From: Burkholderia glumae LMG 2196 = ATCC 33617
Lineage (GTDB): Bacteria > Pseudomonadota > Gammaproteobacteria > Burkholderiales > Burkholderiaceae
DNA length: 64,000 nt
Direction: 5' to 3'
Assembly: GCF_000960995.1 (NCBI RefSeq)
Contig: NZ_CP009435.1
Coordinates: 2,666,001 to 2,730,000 of the forward strand
Positions 9,119 through 17,142 of the stretch are shown in pieces. Positions within the stretch are counted from its first letter, which is position 1; each line of letters opens with the position of its first letter. The translations under genes were made by a program, and so were the position numbers. A model generated the notes under the pieces. The model was not told the origin of the DNA. It saw only the letters and a list, made by a program, of their open reading frames with translations, and searched no databases.

Positions 9119-10183
9119 TCAGGCGAGGTCCTCGCTGTAGTCGGCGAGCGCTGCGATCTCGTGATGCCGGCGCGGGCCCTGGCGCTTCAGCGCGCGCAGC
9201 TCGAGCGTGGCCTCGCAGAACGCATCGCGCAGCCGGCGGATCTGCTCCTCGAAATCCTGCCGCTCCTTCAACAGGTTCGCGACATAGCGATCGACGGGCC
9301 GCACCCCGTCGCGCCACGTCTCGGCGGCGCCCGCCATGGCGTCCGTCTCGGCCGCCGACATCGCCGGCGTTGCGAGCGGGCCGCCGGCTGCGGGAGCGTC
9401 CGGATGCGATGCTGCCTGGCTCAGCTCGATCGGGGGCACGCCCGTCTCGGCGGCGGGCGGCGCGAACGCGCGGTCGTTCGCGGCGGCGGCGGGCGCCTCG
9501 GCCGGCCGGTCGATCAGGCAGCGATAACCATAGCCGTAGAGCGACAGGATCTCGCAGCCGTGCGAGCCGTCCAGCCGCAGTTTCTTGCGAATCCGGCTGA
9601 CGTGGGTGGCCACCGTGCGCGTATCGATATCGCTCTGCAGTTTCCAGATCCGGCCGAGCAGCGTGTCATGCGAAATCAGCTGATCGGGATGCCGGAAGAA
9701 ATACGCGGCCAGCTCGAATTCCTTGCGAGTCAGATTGATCGGCTCGCCGTTCAGGATGATCCTGGTGCTCTTGGTATCGATCGAATAATCGCCGATCTCG
9801 ATCACGTCGCCGGGCTGCTGCGCCTGCCGCAGCGTGACCGTGTTGATACGCGACTGAATCTCGGCTTCGCGAACCGGCCTGAGCAGATAATCGTCGGCAC
9901 CGGCTTTCAGCGCGTCGCCAGCCAGGTGCCATGCCTCGCGCGCCGTCATCGCGATGACCGGCACATGCCATTCGAAATGGTGGCGCGCCCAGGCGATCAG
10001 GTCGATGCCGGACAGGTCGGGCAGGGCGACGTCGACCATCAGCAGATCGTAGCCGCTGCGCCTGAGCGCGTTGAAAAAGGCGTTGCCGGTCTTGAAGAAT
10101 TCGGGCTGATGCCCGCCGCTTTTCAACCACAGTTCAAGCTGCTTCGTTTGATTCGCCGGACCGCCGAGAATGGCGACTTTCAT
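9119..10183 (-). CDS. OmpR/PhoB-type response regulator with an atypical receiver
   Basis: 354 aa: receiver-like domain (about 1-115), winged-helix OmpR DNA-binding domain (about 125-225, with 'RTVATHVSRIRKKL' as recognition helix and 'YGYGYR' at its end), then a 130-residue extension that is first Ala/Pro-rich and then predicted helical ('LLKERQDFEEQIRRLRDAF'). Asp51 stands at the phosphorylation position, but the acidic pair expected at residues 7-8 is Gly-Gly and the conserved Lys is Arg102 (YLLRPV). Phosphorylation may therefore be weak or absent, as in ChxR- or HP1043-like regulators. No kinase gene is adjacent. The start at 10183 gives the standard N-terminal beta strand. Confidence 0.85.
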   Translation of the reverse strand: MKVAILGGPANQTKQLELWLKSGGHQPEFFKTGNAFFNALRRSGYDLLMVDVALPDLSGIDLIAWARHHFEWHVPVIAMTAREAWHLAGDALKAGADDYLLRPVREAEIQSRINTVTLRQAQQPGDVIEIGDYSIDTKSTRIILNGEPINLTRKEFELAAYFFRHPDQLISHDTLLGRIWKLQSDIDTRTVATHVSRIRKKLRLDGSHGCEILSLYGYGYRCLIDRPAEAPAAAANDRAFAPPAAETGVPPIELSQAASHPDAPAAGGPLATPAMSAAETDAMAGAAETWRDGVRPVDRYVANLLKERQDFEEQIRRLRDAFCEATLELRALKRQGPRRHHEIAALADYSEDLA

Positions 10184-10512
10184 CGGTTCTCGCCTCGTGA
10201 TGGATGCTGACTCGGTGACAGATGCGTGCTGTTTCCGCAGTATCCCGTCTCGGTAAATTTGCCCTCGTCGTAATTTGTAACGAAAAGATACGTCGTGTTT
10301 CATTCGCCGCATCCTGCAAGAATTTGACAAAAACGTCCAGGCAGCGCCGGCTCGCAGGCGCCGGGTCAATTCACGAGCGGGGCTCGCGTGCGCTGCCTGC
10401 AGGCGGGTACGCCGCTTGCGGCCGCAGCGCGCGAGCACGGCGCGCGGGGCAGGGATCGGCGCCGCTGTAACGAATCGTTGCAGTCTCGACGCGCCGCTGC
10501 GGGCGCACCGCA
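10184..10512. other. Intergenic region upstream of the atypical response regulator
   Basis: 329 bp without a supportable gene. The part at about 10240-10330 is distinctly AT-richer than its surroundings and probably holds the leftward promoter of the response regulator gene. Confidence 0.5.
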
Positions 10513-11883
10513 TCAGTCGTCCATCGTGGCGCGGCCGTCGTTCAGCTGCACGCGCGCCGCGTTGTCGCGAACCAGCTCGCCGAGCAGGCGCGCACGCGCC
10601 TGCGGCGTGGCCTGGCTGATCCGCTCGGCGATGGCCCGGACGTCGTCGAGCGCGACCCAGCCCACGATCGCCGCATCGGCGATGTGGGTCGCGTTGACCT
10701 CGGCCCCCGTCGGATCGTCATGGCCGTCGGGGTCCTGGCCGGCCGGCAGATGGCCGGCCTCGACGAGGATTCGGGTGAGGTCGTAGGCGTGATCGGCGGC
10801 ATCGAACCGGCGCGTGTCGATCACGTAGACATAGGCGCGGCCGCTGCCGGACGCGGCGGCGGCCGCGCGGGCCAGCGCCCCCGCGGCGAGCTTCGAGGTG
10901 GAGATGCCGGCCTCGCCCGTCGCGCCTTTCGGGTCCGCGAGGCCCTGTGCCTCGAGCAGGTGCGCGTCGACGTCGAGCGGCTTGCCGCTGAAGAGGCCGC
11001 CCGCCGCGCGGATCTCGCGCGGCGAGTGCGCGGCGCCGTGATAGACGAGGCCGTGATAGCCGTACAGCATCTCGTGGTGCGGCGACACGGTCGAATGGCC
11101 CAGTTCGACGGAAACGCCGGCGCGGCCCGTTTCCATGACGAAGCGCTTCAGGTCGTCGACGCTGCGGATCTCGCCGGGCTCGCTTGGCTCGCTTGGCGCG
11201 CCCTGGCCGGCCGCGTCGGCGGCGGCGCGCGCGCCGGCCGGCCCGGCCGGGCGTGCCGCAGTCTCGCCCGGCCGGTACGCGGCCGAGTTGGGCAGCAGGG
11301 CCTCGCTGCCGGCCGACAGGTGAACCGTGCCCGAGGCGCCGAGCAGGTCTTTCGAGAATGCATTGAATTCGAACTCGGATGGCTGCCATTGCCAGGCGCG
11401 ATCCTCGTCCTCGTCTTCGTCGCAAAAAATCTCGTTCGGATCATGGCGGCGCCGGCGCGTGCGCAACGGCAGCCGCGCGGCGGCGGGCGGCGCGAGCAGG
11501 CGCGCGGTCGGCGCGCCATGCGCATGGCGGCCCGCCGCATGGACGGACTCGTCGTCGGCCAGCACTGCCTCGCCGGCGTCGGACGCGGCGGCGGGGCGGG
11601 GCGCGATGCCGGATCCGGCCGGCCGCGTCGCGGCAAGCCGGCCGCCGGCCGGCCGGTCGGGCGGCGTGCCGGCGCCCGCGGGGCTGCCCCGCTGCGGTGC
11701 GGCCGGCGATGGCGGGCCGCCGTGCCGCGTCAGGTGAGCCAGCGCCGTGAGCGGGTCGCCGGCATGGCGGATCGAGGTCGGCGCCGCCGGCGCATGGCGC
11801 GGCGGCGTGGAAGGCGTCGTGCCGGTCGGCTCACGCGTGACTGTCGACGGCGGGCGCGTCCGCAGGCGGTTCACGGGCGGCAT
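10513..11883 (-). CDS. Cholera-toxin-A-like ADP-ribosyltransferase domain protein, candidate secreted effector
   Basis: 456 aa. Residues 1-240 are Pro/Ala/Arg-rich and look disordered, with an acidic patch (CDEDEDEDR, 154-162). Residues 275-415 follow the cholera toxin A1 order: 'LVYHGAAHSPREIRAAGGL' (281 onwards) against the toxin's LYRADSRPPDEIKQSGGL; STS at 328-330; a 'YVYVID' strand at 351-356; and 'GAEVNATHIADAAIVGW' (393-409) against EQEVSALGGIPYSQIYGW. Catalytic Glu395 is kept, but the toxin's Arg7 is His282, Asp9 is Ala284 and the first Glu of ExE is Gly393. AAGGAG precedes the ATG. No Sec signal is visible. Type III export is possible but unproven; a near-match to an hrpII/PIP box lies upstream. 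Neighbours give no immunity or chaperone gene. Confidence 0.7.
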   Translation of the reverse strand: MPPVNRLRTRPPSTVTREPTGTTPSTPPRHAPAAPTSIRHAGDPLTALAHLTRHGGPPSPAAPQRGSPAGAGTPPDRPAGGRLAATRPAGSGIAPRPAAASDAGEAVLADDESVHAAGRHAHGAPTARLLAPPAAARLPLRTRRRRHDPNEIFCDEDEDEDRAWQWQPSEFEFNAFSKDLLGASGTVHLSAGSEALLPNSAAYRPGETAARPAGPAGARAAADAAGQGAPSEPSEPGEIRSVDDLKRFVMETGRAGVSVELGHSTVSPHHEMLYGYHGLVYHGAAHSPREIRAAGGLFSGKPLDVDAHLLEAQGLADPKGATGEAGISTSKLAAGALARAAAAASGSGRAYVYVIDTRRFDAADHAYDLTRILVEAGHLPAGQDPDGHDDPTGAEVNATHIADAAIVGWVALDDVRAIAERISQATPQARARLLGELVRDNAARVQLNDGRATMDD

Positions 11884-11992
11884 CCGGACTCCTTCTGAAA
11901 GCGTCGGGTCTCTCGGGCGCGCCGGCATGCGAGGGCCGGCGGCGGTTCCGGCTAGAGTGAAGCACGCCCGGCGCCGTGCCGTGCCCGCGACG

Positions 11993-12016
11993 GGAAGCGA
12001 TGTCGTGCCATGCGAA
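11993..12016 (-). promoter_or_regulatory. Near-match to an hrpII/PIP box upstream of the ADP-ribosyltransferase-like gene
   Basis: On the minus strand TTCG-N16-TTCC, one base from the TTCG-N16-TTCG element bound by HrpB-type activators, about 110 bp before the start codon. CACTCT (11959 to 11954), a fit to YANNNT, begins 33 bp downstream; the rule is 30-32. A one-mismatch hit in a 240-bp region has roughly a one-in-ten chance. Confidence 0.25.
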
Positions 12017-12125
12017 GCGCGACCCGGCCGGCAAGCGGGCCTTCGGCGCCGACCGGGGGCGGCCCGCGCGCGCCGCCGTGTCATGCGCCGTGCGCGCCGC
12101 CGCGCCTGATCGGCGCGGGTGCCGC

Positions 12126-13196
12126 TCAGGACGGAATGACCCGCTCGGCCTTGAGGCGATCGAACAGCGCGTAGAACGCGTCGACGGTGCTCTGGTAATC
12201 GAGGAAGCCGGCCTTGCGGCTCTTGCTCATGTCGGTCAGCACTTCCATCGGGCGCCCGAGATCGGCGTCGGTATGCCACCACGAGACCAGCCGCTCGAGG
12301 TCGGGCTCGGCCAGCGCCGCGCGCGCGGCGATCTACCGCCATTGCGCGCCGGCCTGCTGCATGCGGCCTTCCAGCGGACGCGCCTGGCCGTCGAACGGCG
12401 CGGCCTCGATGCCGAAATAATCGGCGATGCGCTGCCACATCCACTTCCAGCGGAACACGTCGCCGTTGACGACGTTGAAGGCCTCGTCGCGCGCGCTCGG
12501 CGAGGTCGCCGCCCATTCGAGATGGCGCGCCAGCAGGCGCGCGTCGGTCATGTCGGTCAGGCCGTTCCATTGCGCGGGCGAGCCGGGAAACACGAACGGC
12601 TGCCCGCTCGCCCGGCAGAGCGTCGCGTAGACGGCGAGCGTCACGCCCATGTTCATGGCGTTGCCGAGCGCGAAGCCGATGATCGTGTGCGGACGATGCA
12701 CGCTCCAGCCGAAGCCGTGGCGCCGGGCGGCCTCGAACAGGCGATCCTCCTGCTCGTAATAGAAGTTGTCGACCGGCTGGCGCCCCTGCTCCTCGCGAAA
12801 CGGCGTGAGCGGCACGGCGCCCTGGGCGTAGGCTTCGAACGGCCCGAGATAGTGCTTCAGGCCGGTGACGAGCGCCGCGTGCTCGAGCTGGCCGCCCGGG
12901 CCGAGCGCATCGAGCACGTTGCGCACCATCGCGCCGTTGACGCGGATGTTCTCGGCCTCGGTCGGCTGGCGTGCCCAGGCGGTGAAAAACACGTGGCTGA
13001 ACGCGCGCCCGCGCAGGGCGCCGGCCACCGCATCGGGCGAGCGCAGGTCCGCCGTCAGCGCCTCGACGCGCGCGGGCATCGCCGTGCGCCCGCGCGACAG
13101 GCCGGTGACTTCCCAGTCGCCGAGCCCGGCCAGATGGTCAGCGAGATTGCGGCCGACGATGCCGGTCGCGCCGATGATCAATGCTCGTTTGGTCAT
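12126..13196 (-). pseudogene. PRISE-family (progesterone 5-beta-reductase/VEP1-like) NADPH reductase interrupted by one in-frame stop
   Basis: The protein begins 'MTKRALIIGATGIVGRNLAD', an SDR Rossmann start, and runs through 'HVFFTAWARQPTEAENIRVN', 'LVTGLKHYLGPFE' and 'NFYYEQED' (the YxxxK-replacing Tyr region of PRISE enzymes), matching plant and bacterial enone reductases. Codon 288 is TAG (12333-12335). Beyond it the same frame stays open for 68 codons and reads plausible C-terminal sequence ('LERLVSWWHTDADLGRPMEV', 'GFLDYQSTVDAFYALFDRL') to a TGA at 12126-12128. One base change from CAG or GAG explains the stop. Full length would be 356 codons, the family's usual size. A sequencing error remains possible; otherwise it is a recent pseudogene. 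Confidence 0.85.
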
Positions 13197-13369
13197 GGAA
13201 TCGACTGCCTTGAAATGGGGAACCTGATGCAGTGCGCCGGCTGCGGGCCGGGAGCGGAGCGGCCGGCCGAGCGGCGCACGACGGAGCGCGCCGATTGTAG
13301 CAACGGCTTGGCAAGCGTGCCGGCGGGCGGACCGGGCGGCGGAGCTGCGGGCGGCGGCGCGCCGCGCGA

Positions 13370-13780
13370 TCAGGCCGGATCGGAAAGGTTGCAGACCGCG
13401 CGCAGCGCCTGGACGGCCTCGCGCAGGCAGTCGGCGCAGCCGGCGGTGCTGCCCGTGGGGTGCCATGTCCAGTTGCAGCCGCCGTGGTCCGGCGCCTGCC
13501 GCTGCACCGGAGCAATTTCGACGCCCATGCAGTCGGGGCAGCCGTCCGCGGCGAGCCGGACCAGGCCGTCGAGCGTCGCTTGCGGCAGCAGCTTGCGGCC
13601 GTGCGCGTCGGTGGGACTGGTGTCGAACAGGTGCAGGTTCCGCTCGGCTTCGTCGCGCGTCGCAAAGCCGAGCGGCGAATACAGGGCGCGCGGGCTGCCC
13701 GTCGCGCCTTCGGCGGCTTGCAGCTGCCAGTACCAGCGGCCGTTGTCTTCCTCGAAAATCTCGTATCGCGGGGTGTCCAT
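13370..13780 (-). CDS. Small cysteine-containing protein with a YegP-like (DUF1508-type) N-terminus
   Basis: 136 aa, function unknown. The first 55 residues ('YEIFEEDNGRWYWQLQAAEG...YSPLGFATRDEAERN') resemble the short beta-beta-alpha unit of DUF1508/YegP proteins. The C-terminal half has two CxxC pairs (CPDC, CADC) plus isolated Cys and Trp residues, which could bind a metal. No signal peptide. It stands alone between the broken reductase and the beta-helix lipoprotein, all on the minus strand; no operon is evident. Confidence 0.6.
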   Translation of the reverse strand: MDTPRYEIFEEDNGRWYWQLQAAEGATGSPRALYSPLGFATRDEAERNLHLFDTSPTDAHGRKLLPQATLDGLVRLAADGCPDCMGVEIAPVQRQAPDHGGCNWTWHPTGSTAGCADCLREAVQALRAVCNLSDPA

Positions 13781-13844
13781 GGCGTACCTCGATGCGGTGT
13801 CGAGGCAGCCTAGCACGAGGACGCGCCCGGCGCGGCGGCCGCCG

Positions 13845-15692
13845 TCACGGATAGCTGACCAGGTTCACCGGAATCGTCGAGGCGCCGGCCGCCTGCGCGC
13901 CCGCGTTGTTGACGACATGGGTGATGCTGCCGACCCCGCCGAGCGACACGGTGAGCGTGTCGTGCAGCCTCACGCCGGCGGTCTGCGGCACCTCGAAGCC
14001 ATGCAGCGCGTTGACCGACGGATTGACGTTGAAGAAGCAGTAGCTGCCCATGCCCCAGGTCTGGTGGCTCGTCACGCCGTCCGCCACCTTGTAGGCCGCG
14101 TAGCCGTTGCCGGCCGGGCTGAGCCACGACGCCTGGTTCGGCACGTCATACGGCAGCTCGTTCTGGAAGAAGATGGTCCTGCCGTTCTGGCCGTTCCACA
14201 GCACGTTGTACTTCTGGTAGTGCTCGACGAAGAGGCCCGTGGCGAGCACGTTCGCACCGTTCACGACGAGGCCGGTGTCGGCCGTGTTGACGGTCCAGCC
14301 GGTGGGCGCCGAGCCGTGATCGGCGCGCCATGCCCAGATGTGGTCGATCAGCGTGTCGTTGGCGTTCACCACCAGGCTGTTGGTGGCCTTGCCGGCCTGC
14401 GCGCCGCCGATGCGGAAGTACACGTCCTGCACGCTGACCGGATCGCTCGCGTGGCTGGCCGCCGAGCCGGCCGTGCCCACCGTCAGCAGCGCGCCGCTGT
14501 TGACCGTGCCCGCGTCGAACAGCAGGCCGGCGATCCTGACGCCGTTGACGTCGGCCACCGTCATTGCGTTGCTGCCGTTGTCGGGCGTCAGCGTCGGGAA
14601 GCCGATGCCGAGCACCACCGTGCCGGCGCGCGTGATCGCGATGGCCTGGCTCAGGTGGTAGGTGCCGGGGGTGAAGAACAGGTTCAGGCCCTGCTGCAGC
14701 GCCGCGTTGAGCGTGGCCGCCGTGTCGGTCGGCTGCGCGACATAGAACCGGCTCATCGGAATCGAGGTGCCCGGCGTGGGCCCCGCGCCCCACGTGATGG
14801 CGCTGGCGTTGGTGCGCAGCGAGGGCAGGAATACGTTGTAGTTGCCCGCGCCGTCGATGTAGAGATACGGCTTTTCACGCGAGACCGGCGTGGTGGCGAG
14901 CGTGGTGTAGGGCGGCGCGGCGTTCCAGGTGGCCGGGAACGACTGCGCCGGGGCGCCGCTCACGCCCGAGAACACCATGTTCCAGACTCCGTTGGTCCAG
15001 CCGCCGATCGTGCTGTCGCGCGTGTACCACTGCTGCTGCGAGCCCGACGACACCGTGCCGTCGATCTTGCTGTCGGCGATGAAGCCGCCGCTCGAGTAGC
15101 CTCGGCCGTCGCCCTGGTTCGACGGGCCGAGCGTCAGGTTGCCGCGGATATGGACGCGGCGCATCGGTGCCGCCTGCGAGACCGCCCAGCGATCGGTGCC
15201 GCCATTCGGCGTGACCGCGAGGTTTTCCACCGAGCGCCAGAAGTTCTGCGTGGCGTTCGCCTGGTCGCCGTAGTTCCAGCCGCTGTCCACGTTGATGCTG
15301 CCGCTGATCCCGGTGTCGTCCGGGTTGCGTCCGAGGCCGGCGATCGAGGTGTAGAAGCCGACGTTCGCGTTGATGTTGCTGTAGCTGCCCGGCTTGAACA
15401 GGAACGCGTAGCGCTGCGAGCCGAATTGCGCGGTGGGGCTGAGCAACTGCGAATTGAAGGCATTGTCGAGCCGGGACTGGATCGATGCGCTCGACATGCC
15501 CGGGTCGAACACCACCACGTTCGGGCCGAAGTTCGGCGTGTTCGAGGTGGCGAACCGGCCGGCGGCGGCCTGCTTGAAGACGGCGCCGGCGGCCGGGCCG
15601 CCGTCGCCGTCGCCGCATGCGCCCAGCGCGGCCGTGATCGAGGCGAGCGCCATGGCGGTGAGCGTCAGGCGGCGTTTGCGAAGCGTTGACAT
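13845..15692 (-). CDS. Secreted beta-helix lipoprotein (pectin-lyase fold; GH55-like)
   Basis: 615 aa. An N-terminal basic region and hydrophobic segment end in a lipobox LGAC (Cys26), followed by a Gly/Asp linker, so it is probably an outer-surface lipoprotein. The body has the short repeating beta strands of a right-handed parallel beta-helix in two halves, with 'LFFTPGTYHLSQAIAITRAGTVVLGIG' typical of pectate-lyase-superfamily proteins and GH55 exo-beta-1,3-glucanase-like modules. Similar proteins are often misnamed 'adenylyl cyclase' or 'coagulation factor 5/8'. Substrate unknown; a polysaccharide is likely. It may act together with the polygalacturonase at 57.6 kb in plant wall attack, but they are not linked. 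Confidence 0.75.
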   Translation of the reverse strand: MSTLRKRRLTLTAMALASITAALGACGDGDGGPAAGAVFKQAAAGRFATSNTPNFGPNVVVFDPGMSSASIQSRLDNAFNSQLLSPTAQFGSQRYAFLFKPGSYSNINANVGFYTSIAGLGRNPDDTGISGSINVDSGWNYGDQANATQNFWRSVENLAVTPNGGTDRWAVSQAAPMRRVHIRGNLTLGPSNQGDGRGYSSGGFIADSKIDGTVSSGSQQQWYTRDSTIGGWTNGVWNMVFSGVSGAPAQSFPATWNAAPPYTTLATTPVSREKPYLYIDGAGNYNVFLPSLRTNASAITWGAGPTPGTSIPMSRFYVAQPTDTAATLNAALQQGLNLFFTPGTYHLSQAIAITRAGTVVLGIGFPTLTPDNGSNAMTVADVNGVRIAGLLFDAGTVNSGALLTVGTAGSAASHASDPVSVQDVYFRIGGAQAGKATNSLVVNANDTLIDHIWAWRADHGSAPTGWTVNTADTGLVVNGANVLATGLFVEHYQKYNVLWNGQNGRTIFFQNELPYDVPNQASWLSPAGNGYAAYKVADGVTSHQTWGMGSYCFFNVNPSVNALHGFEVPQTAGVRLHDTLTVSLGGVGSITHVVNNAGAQAAGASTIPVNLVSYP

Positions 15693-16520
15693 ATGAACTC
15701 CTCGGTGTTTGAAAAGCGCGAAATTGCCGGCGCTTTTTCACGTCAGTATTCCGGGCCTTCAGCGTGCCCGGACCGGGTGCGAGTCATAGTGGGCAAGGCA
15801 GTGAATCTCTTGTTTTTATTATCTGGGCCGTGGCGCATTGGGCCGATTTTGTCGCGCGGTGCCGCTGCAGCAAGCGTTTCATTTTCAATGCGGCCGGCGC
15901 GCGGTGTGGGCAGCGTATCACGTCCGTTTGAAAGATATGAAGATTTATTTTTATTGGAATTTGGATGAATCGATTATCGATTTTGATATGTCGGTAATTG
16001 TCGCGATTGTTCCGGCCGGCGCGAATATCGCTCGCCGCATTCCAGGCCGCGCGTTGCCTCGAAAGCGAGGATCCGCCGTGGGCCGCGAGCTTGATTGCCG
16101 GCGACGCATCGCTTGGCGCGCCCGAGGCCTGCACCGCCTGCGCCGGCATGAAGCGGACCAGCGCCGGACCACGTGATTCGCCTGTATCGGGGAACCGCTC
16201 GGCCGTCGGGGCTGACATCGTGATTTCGATTTTACGTATCGCTTTCCGAACCCCCGCTTTCTGAAAGGACAGCTCGACGAGATCGCGGCCGATACGAAAC
16301 CGGCAATCGTGACATAGCCGTGTCATGGCCGGTGCTCATGGTGGCGGGAGGTGGCCGGACATCGCATCCGAAGAAGCCGGCGGTGCCGGCCCGAGGGCGC
16401 TGTCGGCCTCGCCGGGAAGCCGCGCCGCACGCGCCGACAGCACATGCAGTATCATGCGCGCTTCCTGGCGCGAAGCATGGGCTCGCGCCGACACGCCCCG
16501 CTGTATCGTTTGGAGGGGTC
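15693..16520. other. Long AT-rich divergent intergenic region
   Basis: 828 bp between the lipoprotein (leftward) and the 69-aa gene (rightward). The stretch 15790-16030 is much lower in GC than the window average and contains an inverted repeat AATCGA-TTA-TCGATT (15968-15982). Open frames here have no homology that I can recognise and unusual codon use, so none is called. It probably carries promoters for both flanking genes. Confidence 0.5.
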
Positions 16521-16730
16521 ATGAGCCACTTCTTTGTCGCCCGCCGCAGTGCCATTTCGATGGTGATCGCTGAAATCAACAAACTGACCGAAGACGACAC
16601 GGCGCTGTCGTCCACGAAGCAGGCCCGGATCTCCGAATATCGGCATCTGCTCATCGCGCTTCGCGCCGGTCGTGTCGACACGTTCGTCCTGCCCGCCGAA
16701 ACGCCGCTTCAGGTGACCGTCATCAACTGA
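16521..16730 (+). CDS. Small uncharacterised protein (69 aa)
   Basis: Starts at an ATG with GGAGGGG 4-8 nt upstream and ends just before a strong stem-loop, so it looks like a complete one-gene unit. The product is soluble, with a predicted helical middle ('SMVIAEINKLTEDDTALSSTKQ') and a short C-terminal strand. No family recognised and no cysteines. Expression as a stand-alone small protein is likely from its Shine-Dalgarno site and terminator; function cannot be inferred. Confidence 0.65.
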   Translation: MSHFFVARRSAISMVIAEINKLTEDDTALSSTKQARISEYRHLLIALRAGRVDTFVLPAETPLQVTVIN

Positions 16731-16736
16731 GCCCGT

Positions 16737-16769
16737 GCCCGCCGCAGCGATGCGGCGGGCTTGCTTTCC
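16737..16769 (+). terminator. Intrinsic terminator after the 69-aa gene
   Basis: A perfect 10-bp stem GCCCGCCGCA (16737-16746) / TGCGGCGGGC (16751-16760) with loop GCGA starts 6 bp after the stop codon and is followed by the T-rich run TTGCTTTCC. Confidence 0.75.
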
Positions 16770-16924
16770 ATTGCCTGTCACGTGGCGCCGCACCGGATTC
16801 GACCGGCGGCCGAATTCGTTTGCGGATTTATTGAGGATAACGACAGAAACGCGCGGCGCGCCGTGCTGCACGGAATGCGGCGTCGGGCTCGCCCAATGCC
16901 GGCCGCCGGCCGCACGACCCGGAC

Positions 16925-16949
16925 GCACCGGATGCACCGGATGCACCGG
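16925..16949. repeat. Tandem 9-bp repeat, 2.8 copies
   Basis: GCACCGGAT is repeated in direct tandem (16925-16933, 16934-16942, then GCACCGG). It is intergenic and could vary in copy number between strains. Confidence 0.7.
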
Positions 16950-17142
16950 GCAGCGCGCGGGCATGCCGCCAGGCCCGGCACCCCTGCCGTCGAGCCGTCG
17001 GCCGCGCGACGCCATTATTCGGTAAATCCCGCTTCTTTATTCAGGACGCGCCGCTTTTTCGTTTGCGTTGGCCTCCCTATAGTAGTCAGGTCGATTACGG
17101 ACATCGGGACCCGACGGGTCTCCCAACGAACTGGAGGAATCC

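Larger units (their letters stand above)
16731..17142. other. Intergenic region upstream of the 17.1-kb SDR gene
   Basis: 412 bp with the terminator at 16737-16769 and a tandem repeat at 16925-16949. TATAGT at 17078-17083 could be the -10 box of the SDR gene, with TTTTTC 17 bp upstream as a poor -35. No other gene is supportable. Confidence 0.45.

Noticed and set aside
12333..13196. Reading the PRISE-like gene as an intact shorter protein of 287 aa
   Set aside because: The same frame continues after the stop with 68 family-like codons to a natural stop, so truncation is the better explanation.
15784..16326. 180-codon minus-strand frame in the AT-rich intergenic region
   Set aside because: No recognisable family, irregular composition, no ribosome site and overlap with other frames of equal quality.
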